From Chloroflexota bacterium (GTDB lineage Bacteria; Chloroflexota; Anaerolineae; B4-G1; SLSP01): 7,616 nt of DNA. The notes beneath the pieces are model-generated. The model ran no database searches and was not told the DNA's origin. It saw nothing but the letters and a program-made list of their open reading frames with translations. The stretch's first letter is position 1. Each line of letters starts with the position of its first letter. The stretch covers positions 1-7,616 of the forward strand of contig JAAZNO010000190.1 of assembly GCA_012798275.1 (NCBI GenBank), in the 5' to 3' direction. Position numbers and translations under genes: made by a program. Below are positions 5,032 to 7,616 of this stretch, piece after piece.

Positions 5032-7616
5032 TGCCACGTCTCTATCTGCAGCCAGGTCATACCCCACCCGTCGGTCTGACGCACGCCGGTGATGAGGAGC
5101 GGTTCCCACGCAGGCGGGAGCGGTTGTTTTGGGGGGAGTTTCGCCAGCAGCCAGGTCGCGCCGTCCCAGAGGAAAAAGTCCGGCCCGCGACTCCAGCCGG
5201 GAAGGCGCACCCCCAGCATGTGAGCGCGCTGCCGTTCTGCCAGGTCCGCGAGCGGCAGCGCGTTTCCGTGCGCCGCACGCAGCTGCGGCAGCCACGCTTG
5301 CAAAGTAGCGAGCGGATACCCCATCACCGCGCGCTCCCACGCCAGACGCTGCGCCAGCGTCTCCGGCGCGACGTCGCTCTCCAGCATCAGGAGCGGCAAT
5401 TGGCGCGCGCTGCCCCCGCGACGAATCTCGCGCAGCTCCGCCAGCAACGCGGCGCGACTCGACCCCAGCCCATCGAGCGCCCCCGCCCGAATCAGGTGCA
5501 GGACCTCCAGTTCCTGCAGGGGAACACGCGCCAGCACATCCCGCAAGTCCACGAAAGGACCGTCCTGGCGCGCCGTCAGCAGCGCCCCCAGCGAACGTCC
5601 CCGTAAATCGGAAATCAGCCGCAGACCCAGCCAGATCACGGGGTGCCCGGCTTCCCAGGCGAGCACCGGACGTCCGGCGCTCGCGTTCACGTGCGGCGGG
5701 CGCACCGCAACACCCCAGCGCACGGCCTCCGCCATGTAGACCGCCGGATGGTGATAGCCTCCCCAATCCTGCAGGCGAGCGCAGAAAAAAGCGGCCGGCC
5801 AGTGCGTCTTGAGGTAGGCCGAACGGTAACTCACGTCGGCGTAGGCCGTGGCGTGCCCCTGATTGAAACCATACCCGGCAAAGACCTCGACCTGCTGCCA
5901 CAGGCGCCGCGCCTGCTCCGTGCTCAACCCCGGGCCGTCGGGCGGCGGACGCTGACAGCCAGCCTCAAAATCCCGCTGCATCTGAGCCATCGCCTCCGGG
6001 TTCATCTTGCTCATCCCCCGTCGGAGATGATCCGCCTGCGCCCAGCTCAACCCGGCGATCTCCGTCGCTACCCGCAGGATTTGCTCCTGGAAGATCAACA
6101 CGCCCCGGGTCGGCTCCAATATCGGCTTGAGCGCCGGATGCAGGTACGTCACGCGCTCCTCGCCCCGATAGCGGCGCACGAACGCCTCCGCCATGCCGCC
6201 CGTCGCCGGGCCGGGCTTGAAGAAGGCGTTGGCCATCGCCAGATCGGCGATGGTTTGAGCCCGCAACTTGCACAAAGTGCGCCGCGCGCCTTCGGAATCA
6301 CACTGGAAGACGCCGATCGTGTCACCCCGCGCCAGCAACGCCGCCGTCGCCGGATCATCGAGGGGGATTTCCGTGAGACGAAAGGCGGGGTCACTATCGC
6401 GACGTACCAGTTCTGCCGCATCGCTGAGCACCGTCAGAGCGCGCACGCCCAGCAAGTCCATCTTGGCGACGCCGAGGGCTTCGACATCGCCGTGATCGAA
6501 TTGCGTCACCAGAAAGCCCTTGGGCGACCATTGCAGCGGCAGGTAATCGGTCAACGGGCCGGGGGTGATGACGATACCGCCCGCGTGAACGCTGAGATGG
6601 TCGGGGAAATCGGTGATGCTGTAAGCGGCGCGAGCCACCTCACGCAGGCGCGGCTCCTCGATGGCCGCGAGCACCTCTTCCGGCGTGCGCGCGTCAGGCA
6701 GCCAGCGGGGATGGAAGGAGCGCGGCAAGGCCGCCAGCAGTCGTTTGAGCGCGCCCTCGTCCAGTCCGCAGGCCTTCGCGGCCTCGCGCGCCGCCGACCG
6801 CAGCTGCAGCGTGCTCAGCGCGCCCACCAACGCCACCCGGTCAGCGCCATACGTGATGCTGACGTAGTCGAGCACCTCATCGCGGCGGCGACTGCAGAAA
6901 TCCAGGTCAATGTCGGGCGGATCGCGCCGCGCCGGGCTGAGGAAGCGCTCGAAGAGCAGCGCGTGAGCGAGGGGATCCACCGTGGTGATGCCCAGACAAT
7001 ACGCTACAAGCGAATTCGCCACGCTGCCCCGCGTGCTCACGGGAATCTCGCGCTCGCGAGCGTAGCGCACGATGTCGGCAACGACCAAAAAGAGAGGGGC
7101 GTAGCCCTGATGGCAGATGACTTCGAGCTCCCGCTCCAGGCGAGCGCGGCCCGCCGGAGGGGCCGAGGCGCCAAAACGCGCCGCGAAACCAGCGCGCGCC
7201 CCTTCGACCAGGGCCGCTTCGGGCGATAATCCCGCCGGAAGGGAACATGCGGGCCAGATCCGCGCGCCGGTGGGCAACGCCTCGACGCAGGCCGCGGCCA
7301 ACGTCCCCGCGCGCGCCACCGCTTCGGGGAAGGCGGCGAAGCGCTGCGTCACCTCCGTCGGGGAGAGCCAGTGATCCTCCACCGCAGCGACGCCGCCGTC
7401 GGGCAGGGCCTCCGGCGGGACCGCTTCGAGCGGGCAGTTACAGCGAATCGCCGCCAGGAGGCGCAATCGTGGCTTATCCTCCGGCGTGAGACTGTAGACG
7501 GGCTGCACGGCGACCGTCGCCACGCCCAACCGCGCCCCCAACCGGCTCACTTCCCGGGCGACGGCCTCGTCCGCCGCGCCGTGCAGCTCCAGGCTCAGGT
7601 AGAAGTCCTCCTCGAA
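5019..7616 (-). CDS. dnaE: DNA polymerase III alpha-family subunit, DnaE2/ImuC-like; 5' end outside window
   Basis: C-family DNA polymerase, here 865 residues from the window edge to the stop. No start codon lies in the window: the frame is open to 7616 and residues 1-60 (EEDFYLSLELHG..., VATVAVQPVYSL) are the end of the PHP domain. The palm follows: STRGSVANSLVAYCLGIT (194-211), where the ANS triplet recalls DnaE2/ImuC; PDIDLD (234-239) with catalytic D237 and D239; and the third aspartate D387 in KMDLLG. RPGP-type FKPGPATGGM, the FQEQ motif, and GYGFNQGHATAYADVSYRSAYLK (581 on) complete the fingers. A helix-hairpin-helix (about 700-725) precedes QLPLL (739-743), a clamp-binding-like motif. 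The C-terminus is a short, divergent OB-like region without a tau-binding extension. Estimated full length is near 1050, which fits an accessory or translesion polymerase more than the replicative one. No imuA/imuB is visible. Family certain, subtype moderate. Confidence 0.93.
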   Translation of the reverse strand, partial: FEEDFYLSLELHGAADEAVAREVSRLGARLGVATVAVQPVYSLTPEDKPRLRLLAAIRCNCPLEAVPPEALPDGGVAAVEDHWLSPTEVTQRFAAFPEAVARAGTLAAACVEALPTGARIWPACSLPAGLSPEAALVEGARAGFAARFGASAPPAGRARLERELEVICHQGYAPLFLVVADIVRYAREREIPVSTRGSVANSLVAYCLGITTVDPLAHALLFERFLSPARRDPPDIDLDFCSRRRDEVLDYVSITYGADRVALVGALSTLQLRSAAREAAKACGLDEGALKRLLAALPRSFHPRWLPDARTPEEVLAAIEEPRLREVARAAYSITDFPDHLSVHAGGIVITPGPLTDYLPLQWSPKGFLVTQFDHGDVEALGVAKMDLLGVRALTVLSDAAELVRRDSDPAFRLTEIPLDDPATAALLARGDTIGVFQCDSEGARRTLCKLRAQTIADLAMANAFFKPGPATGGMAEAFVRRYRGEERVTYLHPALKPILEPTRGVLIFQEQILRVATEIAGLSWAQADHLRRGMSKMNPEAMAQMQRDFEAGCQRPPPDGPGLSTEQARRLWQQVEVFAGYGFNQGHATAYADVSYRSAYLKTHWPAAFFCARLQDWGGYHHPAVYMAEAVRWGVAVRPPHVNASAGRPVLAWEAGHPVIWLGLRLISDLRGRSLGALLTARQDGPFVDLRDVLARVPLQELEVLHLIRAGALDGLGSSRAALLAELREIRRGGSARQLPLLMLESDVAPETLAQRLAWERAVMGYPLATLQAWLPQLRAAHGNALPLADLAERQRAHMLGVRLPGWSRGPDFFLWDGATWLLAKLPPKQPLPPAWEPLLITGVRQTDGWGMTWLQIETWQAEP

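Noticed and set aside
5643..7229. A 528-codon open frame on the plus strand, opposite the polymerase gene
   Set aside because: The opposite strand encodes a complete run of C-family polymerase motifs. The plus frame is rich in Arg, His, Gln and Ala with no recognisable domain, as expected for antisense frames in GC-rich DNA.

Overview
The window is GC-rich bacterial DNA with closely packed genes in two divergent transcription units plus a third, convergent gene. The organism cannot be identified with certainty. High GC, a DnaE2/ImuC-like polymerase with an unusual tail, archaeal-looking sugar-phosphate barrel enzymes in a bacterial setting, and short period-7 repeats between genes make a Chloroflexota-type bacterium my best guess, at low confidence. 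No rRNA, tRNA, CRISPR array, insertion sequence or phage gene was found.

Left half (1-3118, minus strand): a likely three-gene operon read right to left. It starts with a class I aldolase-like TIM-barrel protein (2093-3118), followed by a PfkB-family sugar kinase (936-2096) overlapping it by four bases, then after 12 bases a THUMP-domain RNA methyltransferase (1-923) that is cut by the window edge at its TNPP(Y) catalytic motif. The kinase-aldolase pair looks like a small sugar catabolic module whose substrate is unknown.

Divergent intergenic region (3119-3525): this holds a strong Shine-Dalgarno that moves the aldolase start to a GTG at 3118, a CACGAAT-type repeat, a 10-bp hairpin that pairs better in the minus-strand transcript, a four-unit heptamer repeat, and candidate promoters in both directions.

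Middle (3526-4962, plus strand): a two-gene unit with a membrane-anchored slipin/stomatin (SPFH) protein and, 9 bases later, a barrel enzyme of the OMP decarboxylase superfamily. The second protein mixes signature residues of 3-hexulose-6-phosphate synthase and 3-keto-L-gulonate-6-phosphate decarboxylase and lacks others, so its substrate is open. Neither NfeD (usual slipin partner) nor 6-phospho-3-hexuloisomerase (usual HPS partner) is present in the window.

Right part (5019-7616, minus strand): the C-terminal 865 residues of a DNA polymerase III alpha-family protein. Catalytic aspartates and a clamp-binding-like motif are intact; the N-terminal PHP domain lies mostly outside the window. The 56-base gap between this gene and the barrel enzyme is almost entirely short tandem repeats, which run into the polymerase stop codon.
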